From Burhinus oedicnemus (Eukaryota; Chordata; Aves; Charadriiformes; Burhinidae): a DNA stretch of 64,000 nucleotides. The stretch is taken from positions 1,193,811-1,257,810 of the forward strand of contig VFFE01007795.1 in NCBI GenBank assembly GCA_008921705.1, read 5' to 3'. Both the position numbers and the translations under genes were made by a program. Position 1 is the first letter of the stretch, and each line of letters starts with the position of its first letter. Shown in pieces: positions 1 through 55,625 of the stretch. The notes under the pieces are model-generated. The model had not been told where the DNA came from. It ran no database searches and saw only the letters and a program-made list of their open reading frames with translations.

Positions 1-1187
1 AGTTACAATTCTGACTTGTTTCTTGACTTGAATGGCTTTAAAATGTATTGGTTTGGCAGTTGCAATCCCATACTTTTAATGTTAAATCTGATTTTAAAAT
101 ATTTGAAGTTGAGAGGATGTGGCTTGAAATAGTTTAAGTTCGTCCGGAACTAAATAATTGAGCATGAAGTCTTGAAACTTGATGCCTTGGTTTACTCGCC
201 AAATGTTTCTTTGTGGAGAGAATAGGTGCTGTTTAATTAGCTGAATAACTTTGTCAGCAATACATGCTAAAATAGTGGTTATTGAAGGAATCTACATCCC
301 TAGGGGACATGGGGGAGGTGTGAGAGGAGTGGAAGTACTCCTCTTCCCCACCCCGCATGCTCAAATCTACTTACAAAATAAAAACTCAAAAATAAACTAG
401 TGATAGTGCATATATCGGGAACAGGGGACAGGAAGTTCTTTGAGTGCTGATCTGCCAACTAGGAATTTTACATGCAAATGGAAACAAGGAAAGTGTACCA
501 GTAGCTTGAAAGAAAAAAAAAGTGGATAGCTTGCTTCAAACAGCTTGAGGGCACTGCTATGTCCTTTGATGCCCTCAAGGCTTTTTTTTTTTTTTGAGGT
601 AGAAACTAAATAGAGGAACTCTGAAATGATACAGAAACTAATCTGGCTTCTTAAACCTATTTTTTGCAAATTTTTCTAAGATGGATTAGTTTCCTAATTA
701 GTGTCACTAAAGACTTATTTTTGGGGACACCCCTCTTAGCAGTTTGCTTAGTTTATTGGTTGCTGTGTGCTAATTGTCCTGTTGATCTAAATTACTATTA
801 AATGAGCATTAGTATGCCAATCCAACTTTCTAGCTTTCACCTGTACTTCTCTTTCAATCTGTGAATGATCCCTGAAACAAGTAGAAGTTATCCTAGTTGC
901 TGATAACCATCATTACAAATTTAGCAGCTTCCTTTTTAATAATCAGAAATCCTTAATCACTTTGCAAAGTGGTACTTGACTGCTGACGCTGCTATTGAAA
1001 ATGTCACTAGGGCTCTTTGAAACGCTTCTTCCTGCTGTTTTCAAAGTGTATATCCAGATAAACTTCTTAAGCCATTATGTGGCTTTATGCATTATGAATT
1101 TGCTTATAAGATCACAAAATTCTTGGTGTCTTCAGAGGGGGGAGTTGCAAGAGGAAAAAATCTAACCACATCTTTCTCTCTTGACAG
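1..1187 (+). other. RAP1B: RAP1B intron 2 (3' part)
   Basis: This is noncoding sequence upstream of the first visible RAP1B exon. It ends in a pyrimidine-rich acceptor (tctttctctcttgacag). The exon encoding residues 1-42, with the P-loop and switch I, is not here, so it must lie before the window. No repeat family was recognised, only short A and T runs. Confidence 0.8.
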
Positions 1188-5784
<4,597 letters not shown>

Positions 5785-7237
5785 TACATAGCTGTACTGT
5801 AGCTCTGAGCCAGGTAAACCTTTTAAAATTTCCTATGTATTATGGCTATTAAAAACAATAACAAAAAACCCTAAATAACTGTGGTAGCTATTGATGCAGA
5901 ACAGCATTGAAAATTTTTAATTTATGTCTTTTTCTTGATTATGTTATTTTTATGGTCTTTATTTTGGTATTCCAAAGTCAGAACTACAAATACGTGCAAG
6001 AAACACTGTTCACACTAGTATCGATTTTTTATTTATTTTTTTTTCCCAAGCTTTAAGATGTTGGTGGAGCTCAAATTAAGGATGTTCATTCTGATACTCC
6101 AAAACTTCAGCTTTTGGAAAGAGAGTTTTCTTTTTTAAGGGCTGATAGAATAAACTGCAAGAGCTCAATTATCAGGAATGCACACTGTAAAATATTGCAG
6201 TTTGCATGCTAAAATGTCCCTTCCTGCTTTGAACTCCTGCATGTATTTGCATGATGTCACAGGAATTTAGCTTGCTTTCTTTGCACTGTATGTATATTTT
6301 ATAGGCTGCATTGTATTTAGTACATTTGGAAGAGAATGGTGAAGTGATCATTGTAACACTCCAAATATTTGACCTGGAGCTATTGGTTACTAGATCAATT
6401 TCTTACTCGTTGGCAGTTGGCTAATGTTCCACATGACTAAATCCATGCTTTAAGAATGCTGCTGAAGGCTCAAGCAAGCTCCAGCCTGCTCTTTAGCAAG
6501 CCTTTTTAGAAGTTAGTCAGCAGGCATGAATTTCTTTCTGCAACTTGTTCTTGGGCAGGTTGTTTCCCCCTTTGCACCTCCAAGCGTTAGTATGGGCAGA
6601 GGATTGACCTGACATTATGCAAGTTGCCTGTTCATCTTGATTCCCTTCAGTTTTACTGGACGTAGGGTGGTTCGGTTGCTTCAGTGCTATGATCTGTTAT
6701 TTTGTCATCTGATAGACCTGTTTGCTATATTGGAGGATCCTGGTAGGACATTTCACTGTCATAAATTGCAGGCTTTTATTAATATTCAGTAAGTGCCATG
6801 TTTAACTTTTTGATATAGATATTAAAACTTACTTAATTTGAACAACTTGAGAGGGTTCCAAAAGCATTAGCTGAAGATGGCAGAAATGGCTGCTGCATTT
6901 CCTTAACAGGGCTTTTGATTCAGGAGCTTTGATCCTCCAAATGTGTTTTTGTTTTTAAAGCCACTGGAACTGTCATACTGTAAGCAGAACTAGTCCCACC
7001 CATGAAATACTACTTGCACAGTTCAGCTTGGATTACCATATGTATCTCAATTCAGTTTTACTAATCTAGATAGTCTGTTATTTGTATCTGTACAGTAGAA
7101 ATTATACTAGTAGAGGAGAAGTGATAAGGTTATTTTCTCTGTCTAAGAACTTGGCTAGTTCCTGCTTTAGTTCTTTTAACTAAAGAGGAATGACAAATAG
7201 TTGTTACTAATACTAACCTCTTGTTTTGTTGTTACAG

Positions 7238-8470
7238 GTCTGAAGAACTGTTGCCCAATTCAACAGTGCCAGCATTCCAACTTTATTAAACCTACCAACA
7301 TCTTAAATGGACTTTCCTGTGGTGGTACCCTTTAAGAAATGGATGAAAGCTACTACATCAGTTTGCACATTCTAATCACTTTCCAGTGTCACGAGAGATT
7401 TTTACTTATAAATATTCTAAGTGTATGCAACTGGTAAAACCAGAGCCTACATCCAGTATTACTGATAAGAGACATTGTTCATCCACCAATGTTGTACATG
7501 TATGAATACTCTGTACTGTATACTTCAACAATCCCCACTTTCTATTGGAGAGTACAATAATGTAAATCCTAAAAGCACCACTATTTTAGCATAATAAAAG
7601 AAAGTCCAAAGAGCTCCTATATAGACTACTCCAGATAACTTTGCTTCATCGGTATTTGTAGCTTATTGTAACTTTTTTAAAGAAATACAGGATCATCATC
7701 ATCATCGTATTGTACAAAAGCGCTTTGATTAACACAACAGCTATATAGTTTTTTAATTTTAGGAAAAACCTGTGGAGACAGTGATCTAGTCTTTAAGAGT
7801 CCTTTCAGTATAACGTCTGACTAAAGACATGGCCTTTAATATCTGTTGGGAAGGAAATGTCCAGACTTTTCAACCTTTTATTGTATGTTTCCTTTTCCTT
7901 GTTTACATAGGGAACAATGTTTATAGTTGTGTGTACAGTGGGGGTCTACAACAAGAAGTGTATATTTTAAAACAATTTTTTAATGATTTAACAATTTTTT
8001 GTAAATCATTTTCGGGCTTCTGCAGCTGTAGATTCTCACTGTGAATTCCCTTGCTTGCTCATGCATAAGTGTATTTGCAATACCAAATATACAGGTTTAG
8101 TACTTTTGCCTGTTAGTGATTGTTTTACATGTGTAACGTTTTGGTTGAGATGTTAAATGGTGGAAGAGTACTGTGGATGTGAATGTGGGAAGTAATTTTA
8201 ATCATGTGTAATTGGTCACAGGGCCTAAGTTGCAGTAATTAACTTTTGCTGATTTATTTAACAATGCCTTGTTGCTTTGTATGCATTAACGTTTGGGTGT
8301 AAAGATTGTGTGTATATCCAACAGGGAGCCACAGTATTTAAATTGACCAACCTAATGTTACAACTGCTTTGAGGTGGCCAAATGTAAACTAAAAGCCTTA
8401 ATTAAAGTGGTGCAATTTTGTATGACTTAGCATCAGTAGTTCAATAAATTTGGATTGCCATGCAAGGGCT
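7238..8470 (+). other. RAP1B: RAP1B terminal 3'UTR exon
   Basis: After acceptor gttttgttgttacag the sequence begins gtctgaagaactgttgcc, which I recall as the continuation of the vertebrate RAP1B 3'UTR after the agctctgagccag end of the last coding exon. It has no coding frame. It contains a short ATC repeat near 7693 and an AATAAA at 7593 that could serve an early poly(A) site. The 3' limit is inferred from the later AATAAA at 8443. Confidence 0.85.
8443..8448 (+). terminator. RAP1B: RAP1B distal poly(A) signal
   Basis: AATAAA in the context ttcaataaatttgg, about 1.2 kb into the terminal exon, with T/G-rich sequence after about 8480. A second hexamer at 7593-7598 is a candidate proximal site. 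Confidence 0.7.
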
Positions 8471-11400
8471 TGCATTACGGTTATATACTACTTGAATGTT
8501 TTGTGTTTTAGTAGTGCTAGTATATACTGGTTTTAAATCTCTTGCACAGTGCAGATTCATACATCTTAGAACGAAAAGGAACCATTATGACTTTGTCTTC
8601 TGACAAACACATGCTGTGGATATTTCTTCTAATAGCATCCCATGTGCTAGGGTGGATGAGTTTTTGACTGAATGAAATTCCACTTACAGTTTTGGACTTG
8701 GAATATTCCAAGTTCTAACGTAAGGGAGAGTCTAACAGAAAAATACCTGTCTTCAAAGGTTAGACTATCAGTGGCTGTTTTGGGAACTTGAAAATATGTT
8801 GCCTGCTATTTTGCTTCTTTCCAGGAAGAATTCGTTGTTAAAATTGACTTAGTGTAGCTAAAAAAAGAAAAAAAAAAATCTCTTGGGAGAAAATATTTTT
8901 CTGCATGACTAAACCACATTTGCTTGATTTCAAGGAAATCTGCAGCAGAGCATTCTTGCAGTATTGAGTGTAGAGTTTTGCAGACTTTAAATATCGGTTA
9001 ACACTGTTGGACTGTGAAGTGGAATGCATGGACTGTGGATGATTTCCTGATCTTGGCTGTGCTGCTGAAAATTAATGTCACACCCAAATACTTGGTACCA
9101 CCTGTTTCTCTGGCACAGAATTATCAGAGCTTGTTGTAATCCATTCCTGCAAATTCAATCAGATTAGGTTAGCTAATACTGGTAAGCTTTGAGATAGTTT
9201 GTGTTGCCCAAAGTGAATTAAGGAGCCCAGCTGATCCTTCCTGCTGGTAATTTCATCAGTCATCACCATTGTTTGATGGAGGTAATACACTCTTTCACTA
9301 TGCAGAGTCAGAGTTAAGACTGAAATTCCTTTCTGTTTGTCATTAGAAACCAGAACATGTGGTTGACGTTCCCCATAAATATCTCTTGGTACTCTCTGCA
9401 TCCTGATTGGTCCCCAGAGTAGATGAGAGTGGAGCACTGGATGCTCTAATTCCTTTTTCACTAGGTACCTTCCTCCTTGATGAGCTAATCAGTATTTTTC
9501 CTCCCTTCACTTTCAGCCTCTGCTTATTCAGGTCTTACAACACTTTTATGTCCCAATTGTCCTTTTATCTTGGTCTTTTTAATGTGTTTCTTTTCCAAGC
9601 AGCTGTACAGATGGCATTGGGTGGGAGGGAGAGAAAATTCTTTGATAACATCAGAGAGGGGGTCCTGGTCTAGTCTCAGCATCCAGCCAAAGAGTACTAA
9701 TTACAGGGAACGTCAGGCTTTGTCCTGAAAGCTCTATACTGAAGCATTCTTGGTTGCTCTGTGAAATAGTAAATGTACAGTTCCTTAGCACTAGAGGCGG
9801 TCAGTTTGATCAAAGTAAATTTTTTAGAAACTCCAGGCTTTACCTTCTAAAGACTGTGGTAAAAAGGTGAAATACACTTTTTGCCCCCTGTATGTAGATC
9901 TTGGGCCAGATTTGTAAAATCAACATATCATAACCCACCTAATACCTAAAACCCAGTATTTTTCTCCTTAAAAGCTTAGGCAGACTTCAAGGGAGCAGTG
10001 TCCTGGTTGTTAAAGTGAAGATGCATGACAAAATGATGCTGAGGAAGTGATGGACATGAAGTGTAAGGAAAAACGCATAAAAGAATTCTCCTCATTTCTA
10101 AGTAATTGCGACATAAGAAGCTGTTCCCACTGAGGAAGTGAACATCCAGTACCCCACAGGAATTGGAACTATGTAAGCAGTTGCCAATTCTAGAAAAGAA
10201 TCCTGTCTGCTAGAATTTTTGAACAAACTTTTACATATCTTCAGGATAACTGCTTTGTGTACCAGCGCTTAAGAAGTTTGCACTTGAACTAGTTGTACAG
10301 AAACAGAACACTTCTCACAAAGCTTTGAATGAAAACATGCATAATTTATAGCTTGAGAACTAATGCAGTAATTTTCCAAATTCAGTGTTGATACACATGT
10401 ATTACTGCTTGTAATGTTAGCTTATGCATACAGTGCACACAAAGGTGGTGACTGCTTTATTTTCCACCCTAATCTGAAATTGGTATACATCAGTATTTAA
10501 ATGTCTGAGCTTTCTATGGAAAAAGTAATGTTTGTCCTGAAATATAAAAGTATTATTTAATGGAATTGCACTCTTCCTATTAGGATTCTTTCCTGTCAGT
10601 ATAAATTTATTTCTTATACCTTACCTTGTTACTAATGCCCTCCTTCATCCTCGTATTATTGTGTGAAATGAATGTCTACTTGTCAAACTTACAAGAATAT
10701 TTTGAGACTTTGAGAGATATTTTCAGATATCCAAACAAAAACACACTGTAAGCTCAAACTACTACCATTCTTCTGCATAAGAGAACATAACTTGTGAAAA
10801 GTATTGTAGAGTTAGGTATTGTTTCATAATGTGTACTAATATTGCAATGCTAGAAATTGGAGGTGGGAGGAGAATCCTGCTGGAATTTGGATTAAACTGT
10901 ACATTTTTCTCCTTTTTTGGTGCAATTAGAGTTGCTCATTCCTCATGGGTGAACACTGAAGATGACGATTTTCTTCTTTTAAAATGCTAAACAAACTATG
11001 GATGAATCAAACTTGATAGGTTTTTTTCCCCAAAGTTTTCTAATCTTTGCCAGTTTTGGGAATAACTTAGAGGGAGAAATTTTGCCACAATACTGATTCT
11101 AGATAGACTGCAGTTTAGACATACCAACAATAGAAAATTATTTCTAGATGTGAATGGTCAAAAATGGTCTACATATAGCTGTCTGCAACACTTAGTTTTT
11201 GAATTGTAATATGAAGATGTAGCCAAGCATCGGTGTAGACGGAAAGCTTGTTGTCCAGTGTTAAACTGCTGTCCCAACAGCATTAGGCTATACTTCAATT
11301 TATAGCTTTTATTTTGCCTGTGTATGGGGAACAGAATAAAAGCAAAGAAAAAGTTGTTCAAATGTGTAACAAAATACAGTTGTATGTAGTTCTGTAAGGT

Positions 11401-12424
11401 ACCATTAGGGAAAAAGAGCTCTTAATCAAAATTAGGCTCTTATTTCTGAGTCTCAAGCACCTTATACTTTTCTTTGAAAGGCTTATGAATAGCTTGAATA
11501 TTCTTAAAACCTAATTTAACTTTTCTGTTCTAGAAAGTAAAACTCTGGAATAATACTTGTATTTGTCGCAAACTCTACATTCATAGTCTGGAACTATAAG
11601 CAAAGTTGTTTTGTAGTCTTGGTTTTGTTCCCAGTGTTGCAATGCCTGAGCTTCAAACAACTGACACATGTGCATTTTGCTTCTTTTTTTGCTTTTCTTT
11701 TGTTTTTCTTTTCTAAATACCCTCCAAAAAACATTTATTTTCAGAATTTTGAATCATCAAGCAGAGGGTGACTTCCTGTTTTCAATGAGATGTTCTTTAG
11801 GGAGAAATTTGTGAATGGAAAAAGGAATGTCTTCGTAATTCCACTGTACTCACTTCCGCCTCAAGAAATATTAGTACTGCCGAACAACAAGCTCTACAGT
11901 TTCATTGTTTCAAGAAAGTTCACTGCCGCCAGGATTATTTTTTTTCCTTTATGGTGGTGGCTGGGATGAACTACTTCATTTGAAAGACATTGTAATTTGT
12001 AATTAATTCATGTAATTTCTTTTAGCTACCATAAACTTGCGGGAAGGGGGCATGTCTGCAATCCTGGATACAGAGTGAAATTATAGTAGAAGTTATAGTT
12101 CCTTCTTTGTTCAGTATATTTTACCTCTTCATATTCTGTGGCATTTTTACCTTCTAAATCTAGCAGGGAGGAGTCAGTAACTTCACTCCTGTACTAAGTA
12201 CAAAAATCTACACGTGAAATCCCAGCTCTCATAAACTGGCTTTACTGCTTGTGATGTGCCCAATACAACAAAGACCCTTGGCACTACTGTCATGATTTTC
12301 ACACACAAATAAAATAACAGTTACAAATTTGTCTCTTTCTTTTTCCTTTTTAATAGAAAAGGGGTTTTAGCTGAACTTCCTCAATAGCAGTAGGCATGGG
12401 AATCAATTTGTTTAGGGTAAGACA

Positions 12425-12467
<43 letters not shown>

Positions 12468-14690
12468 AGCAAACATTGATTTGAGAGTCAACACAGGTAT
12501 TTTAATACTAAGCAAGCACCTAAACACTTGAGTTAAATTCTTGAGATTGGTTTAAAAGAAAAGTTTCCTTACATTTACATTTTCAAAAAGTGAAAAATTA
12601 CACACTTCCAGGAATGTGTTTCAACTGAGAAAAGATGAGCTAAAGCATGAGCTTTCTTCCTTCTCTTACAAAACAGCAAGGCATAGCATAGGTTCCATGG
12701 TTTTCTTTGTACTGAATGCAGTTGCGCTGCTGTCACACGTTGCACAAGAACTTTGTCAGGCTCTTGCTTTTGATAGTTCTGAATTAAGACTGCAATTTTC
12801 TATATGCAGGTGTTATGTATGCAGCTTGGCAATGCATTAGGGCAATTTATTTGATTTGTGAGCTGTCCATATTAAAAAAGGTAATTGGAGTTTTGAGTTA
12901 GTTTACTTGTTTAATTTTAATCTAGTATATCCTGAACTTTAACCTAGTACATCCTGTAAACCTTGCTAACTTCACAGAAAGCTAGTAGGGAGCACAGGAA
13001 TCTTGGGCATTGGCAATAAACTTGCCATGTTTCTGTGCTAGTTGTGCTAGCGGCTGAATTGTCTTTGCTTGTCCTGCCTGTAAGTATGGAGCGATACTAC
13101 CCCTCGTGATGTTATGACAACATGGCTGCAGTTACAGTCAGTGTTGATGCAAATATGTGAAACTTAAGATGGATTTATAGTGTTCAATTATAAGTTTAAA
13201 TTCAGAGTCCTTTATATCATGCTAAAGGAACATTGTATGTAAGAATTGATGGAAATGCTTGCATTCCCTTCTGCTTCTTGGAAGTGTAAGATGCTTGCAT
13301 GAGGCTTCCAGTTCTTTTTTCTCCTTTTTTTCTCTCCTCTTTTCCCCCATTGGATAAATATGAAGTAGGATGCTAGTCAAAAAATACTGCCTGAAAACAT
13401 ACCTCAGGGTTTCTGCCCTGTTCCTTCCCCTTTGCCCCCTTACTAGACCCAGCTTGAAGGCTCTAAGGTGCTCCCCCAGCCTGTGTTTAAAGAGTTGTAC
13501 ATACCAAGACAAGTTATCTCAAGGCCTCAAATTCCCTTTTTTTTTTTCTTTTACAAGTTTGTTGGTGTGGGGTTTTTGCTTGGTTTGTGTTTTTTAAATT
13601 GAAAAAAAAAAGCAGTATGTTGTCCTCTTGATTTCTCTTCAGCTTTCTTTCTTTTGCTGTCTTCTCAACAGTCACTGCTTTGAATAAACTTGAGGCAGCA
13701 CGCAAAGGAAGCGTTTTCTCTGTCGTTACATCTCGTTTGTTTACACTTTTCTGCCCTGAGAAAGAGCTAGCCTGAGAGCGCGAGCTGTTGGCAAAGAATT
13801 GAACCAGATATTAATTTGTGCATTACTCTGTCTGAATTTCCCACTGCACTACAGAGATAGTAATGCTATGCTGTTTTGTGAGGATGTATTGAGAGGTAAA
13901 TGCTATTAAATACGTAGTATCGAATTAGGATATAATAGTTCCTTTAATATTCTCTAAGTTTTCTGCTGTAATGAAGGTTGTTGCCTTCACTTGTGCTTTC
14001 AAGATAGTCTACGTAGGGACAACTTTTTTTTTTAATCCAAAACTACATTTCCTGAGTTGACTAATCTACTCTTACAAGGGTCTCCTGCCTGGTAGTGTTC
14101 TTGCATACCCAACCTTCATCAGGCTTCTCAGCTTTCCTCTTCCTGTGAAGCCTTCTCAGGTTATGCTCTTCAGCAGCCTTGGTGAGCCGCCAAGGTTGGG
14201 TGCCGTGGCGTTTTATCAGCATCTTAAGCAGGCTCTGGGACTTAGGCATCAGAACTCGCCTGTCTACGCTAAAAATGCAGTTCGGACAGTTTTCCTTGTG
14301 CTAGAGGACAAGTAAATGAACTATGGTCAGTAGCACAGTCATTTGTACCGATTATGTTCCTATCGTTAAAAAGTGCGTAGAATCCATTTTGGGGAGGAAG
14401 AGGAGCAGTAGTTTTGTAACTTTGTTAGTTTGTCCAGGGGGATAAGGGCTGGGTGATCCTGCGTGGTGGTTACTACTTTACCTCCTGGTGCCAGCATTCG
14501 GAGTTACACTGGGAGAAACGGGAAGAGAAATAAGCACGAATTTGTGAACTGCTGGGAACAGCCTCATCTTGATAAGGCAAAGGGCTGGAGGCACGCTGCT
14601 GGGAAAACATTTTGAGCATTGGATTTGGTTCTTCTCTGCGGAATGAGATACCCTGAACAACATTTGACAGATTAAAACTATTTTTTATAG
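8471..14690. other. RAP1B-NUP107 intergenic spacer
   Basis: About 6.2 kb of AT-rich sequence between the RAP1B poly(A) site and the NUP107 CpG island. I see no exon, tRNA, rRNA or recognisable transposon apart from a (CA)n microsatellite at 12428-12466 and homopolymer runs. The frames of up to about 100 codons here have no family resemblance and are treated as chance. Confidence 0.7.
12428..12466. repeat. (CA)n microsatellite
   Basis: An uninterrupted AC dinucleotide run of about 38 nt (about 19 units) between RAP1B and NUP107. It is long enough to be length-polymorphic between individuals. Confidence 0.97.
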
Positions 14691-15012
14691 GCTTTGTCGC
14701 TTAACGCGGGGTTCCTCGGCCCGGGGACTGACAGAGGAGAGCGGCCTTCGGCCAGCGGCAGCTGTCACCCAGGCAGAGGGGGGCAGGTCAGGCCGCTCCC
14801 CCCTCACCGCCACCACGGCCCGGCTCGCCTCAGCACGGCGGCGGGGCGGCCCGGCCCTGCCTCTGCCTGCCCGGCCGCCCTGACGCGGGGCTCGGCTGCC
14901 CTCAGCCCAGCCCGGCCGCTCTCCGGCCGTCCTTCCCTGGGCCCGGGCTGCCGGCGGGGCTGGGGGCCCGGGGCCCGTCCCGGCCGGGCTACCGGCGGGC
15001 TGCGGGCCCGGC

Positions 15013-15076
15013 GTGGCGCAGGCGCAGTGCGGCGACCCCGCCTGGGGTGGGCGGAAATTCGCCCTTCTCCTTCCGG
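15013..15076 (+). promoter_or_regulatory. NUP107: Candidate NRF1 / E2F / ETS sites upstream of NUP107
   Basis: Within about 130 bp of the ATG lie an NRF1-like GGCGCAGGCGCAG (about 15015), a nearly palindromic GGGCGGAAATTCGCCC (15049-15064) containing an E2F-type GGCGGAAA, and CTTCCGG (an inverted ETS/GABP core, about 15070). These match factors commonly found at cell-cycle and housekeeping promoters. Matching is by eye only. Confidence 0.5.
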
Positions 15077-15143
15077 GCCACGGGCCGGCGCTGGCGGAGG
15101 CGGGAACGCCTGAGCCCGGGCTGCGGCGGGGCCGGAGGCCGCC

Positions 15144-47448
<32,305 letters not shown>

Positions 47449-47636
47449 GATTTCAAGAACTTCTGAATGTGGACATTCTGGTTATAAAAAAGAACAAAAC
47501 CATGACTCAGATAAGCTGTTCTGATCTTTGGGGAAGAAAACCCAAACCTCAGATTTCAATTTCAACTTGAAAAATTCTGACCAACTTCAGAGACAATATT
47601 TGTTATACAACCTTTTTCATAATGTTTTTTTTTTCT

Positions 47637-47642
47637 AATAAA
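47637..47642 (+). terminator. NUP107: NUP107 poly(A) signal
   Basis: AATAAA 188 nt after the stop codon, following a T-run and followed by tgtttgttcattc, a GT-rich downstream element. The cleavage site is probably near 47660. This gives a short 3'UTR of about 210 nt. Confidence 0.85.
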
Positions 47643-47664
47643 AGTGCTTCACAAACAGAAAATG

Positions 47665-53313
<5,649 letters not shown>

Positions 53314-55625
53314 AGCATGGGGTTCTGGAGATTAGTAATATTGTGAAGGAAAACAAGTATTTAAATATGCATTGATTCTAGAATGCACAAAATTGCCTCG
53401 TTCATTTAGATCTGTGGTTTTAGTTTAACCGCCAGGTTGTTATTCTGTAACTAAACTGAACGAACTGAATTATGTAAAATGCTGGGGTTTGCCATCTCAG
53501 TCCGTCCTATCGTTTTCATTGAATTTAAATGGTAACTTAAAAGAGAAAAAGACATACTTCAAATTGCTGTGGAAATTGTACTGAAGTAATTATATTTTTT
53601 GCATACCAAATGAGATTGTGATGGCTACATTTATAATACAGAGAGAGAGAAAGTAAAGGACTCTTGTCTTTGTGATCATGCCAGTATTACTGTTGTGAAG
53701 AAATTTGGAGGCACTTTTATGCAGATGTTCTGGTATGTAATGATGCTTCTTCCTTTTTGTCTGGTGAATGGTGAAGAGGAAACATACTTCATTCAGTAGT
53801 TTTAGAAAGGGCTGCCAAGCTCAGTCCTATTTCTTGTGTGCTTTCTTATGTACCTTTGGCTTCAACACATTGATAGATTTTGGCTGAAGAAGGTAGATAA
53901 AATTACAGGTGGAGAGAGACTAGAGGAGACACTGGAAAACTTGAAGCCACAGGCCAAGCTATAGGAAAGTAGGAAATCAGATCTAAACAGTTAATCTTTA
54001 ATATTTTTTTTTGGTCCATCGGGACATTCATGAAGTCATTTGTGTGTTAGAAAATTCTGTGACTGCTTTATAATTTTCTCTATGCCAAACCCAAGGCTTT
54101 ACATGAGATCTTGTAAATGCTCGTGAGCCTAATAAAATCTCTGTTTTTGTGGTAATAGCCAAATATTTTGCAGCCTGTGCCCACAGACACCCATGCTAAA
54201 AATATTCTTGGAGAAATCTTTGGAAAGGTCACCATCTGTAATGGACGTGAAGGTTGCCCAGTTCTCTCTCCTTGCCTTCAGCCCCACCTCCCTCGCTCCC
54301 GCACCTTTCCCTGAAAGTTGAGTTAGGTGGGATCTGCAGATTTGCCTGCTTTGTTTCTGGCGGAGGCCCAAGGGCTGCCTGGGCAGTGCCGGGTAGGCAG
54401 CGTTTCCTCAGCAGAGACAGTCCCTGGAAACTTATCAAAGTGACTGAAGAGTGTGAGGTGGGACCTGCTTCTGCTCTAATTCGGGAACATTTTGGAAATT
54501 ATTTTTTGCCGGTATCAAGCACTGATTTTGACAACGTGGAAGGAAGAAGTCGAGTGCTGTTCTATTTAAAAAAAGAAAAAATAACCGCTTTCAGTAAATC
54601 TGGTGAGAACATATGTTCACTAGATTTGCAGGGTTAGAATTTATTTACAGTATCTTAATCCTTACATTTCGGGCTTTGTTTTATCTTCATCTACCTCTAG
54701 CAGATTTAGAGAGGGGAATTATGTGAACAAAACCAGATATTTAAGTTTTACAACCACCGACAGAAATGGTACTTGGTTCGTCTAAGCTTTTTTTTAAAAT
54801 AGAGGTAACAAGTCTTTGTGTAAGAAACAATGTAGATCTTCTCAAGCTTGTAAATTATTTATTCTGTTACAGAGTTCTTAATTTAAGAAAAAGTTATTTC
54901 TCTGTGTCACCATAATACTCTATATTATTTCAGAGTTAGAGATACCCAAATAATTTTACATCTTTACCAACTGTGTCTTAGACATTGTATTGGTCCAAGG
55001 ATAATTTTTTATATACGTTTTTATAAATCTATAATTAGTTTAAAAATACAGCCTGGACTACTGAAAGATGTGTTCAAACAGGACAACCTCTGGATGCATA
55101 TCCTTCAGTACGTACACTGAGAAAGCCATTTGCATTAATTTGTGCTGTGCACAAGTTCTTCTAAAATGTAGATAGACCGCAAAGACTCTTACAGTTAGAA
55201 AACAACAACTGAATTCGAAGCCTGTATGACAACAAAATTTGGGATGAGACTGATGTAAATATAAAGCGGTAGAATGAACAAAACCACCATGTCTGAAAAT
55301 ACAAAAGACTCCTTAAGGAGAGGAGCATATCTGCAAGAGAAGGTTAACAGTATCATTAAAACAATACATTATAAATACAGTCTGTTGCTGGAATATGTAA
55401 GTTGTGGAGGTCACTTAAGTGACGTGGTTTTTTTCATACGTTCAAGAGCTCTCCTTTGAGATTTACCTGTTGTATCTAATAAAGTATCTTGAACTTTGTC
55501 ACATGGTTCAAAATATTAAATCCAGGAGGCTTGTGTAATTGTGGGATAAATAGATCTTTGTATGTATTGTTTCTTTGGATACCATGTGTAGGGTGGCAAT
55601 AAATTTTTAATCACTTGACTGATAC
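53314..55625 (+). other. SLC35E3: SLC35E3 3'UTR (extent inferred)
   Basis: Unspliced sequence after the stop. Candidate poly(A) signals are AATAAA at 54131, 55478 and 55598. Which is used cannot be decided from sequence. No exon or repeat family was recognised; a 127-codon frame at 54254 lacks similarity to anything I know. Confidence 0.5.
55478..55483 (+). terminator. SLC35E3: Candidate SLC35E3 poly(A) signal
   Basis: AATAAA in tctaataaagtatcttgaactttgt, with T/G-rich sequence close behind. Alternatives are at 54131-54136 and 55598-55603. Confidence 0.45.
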
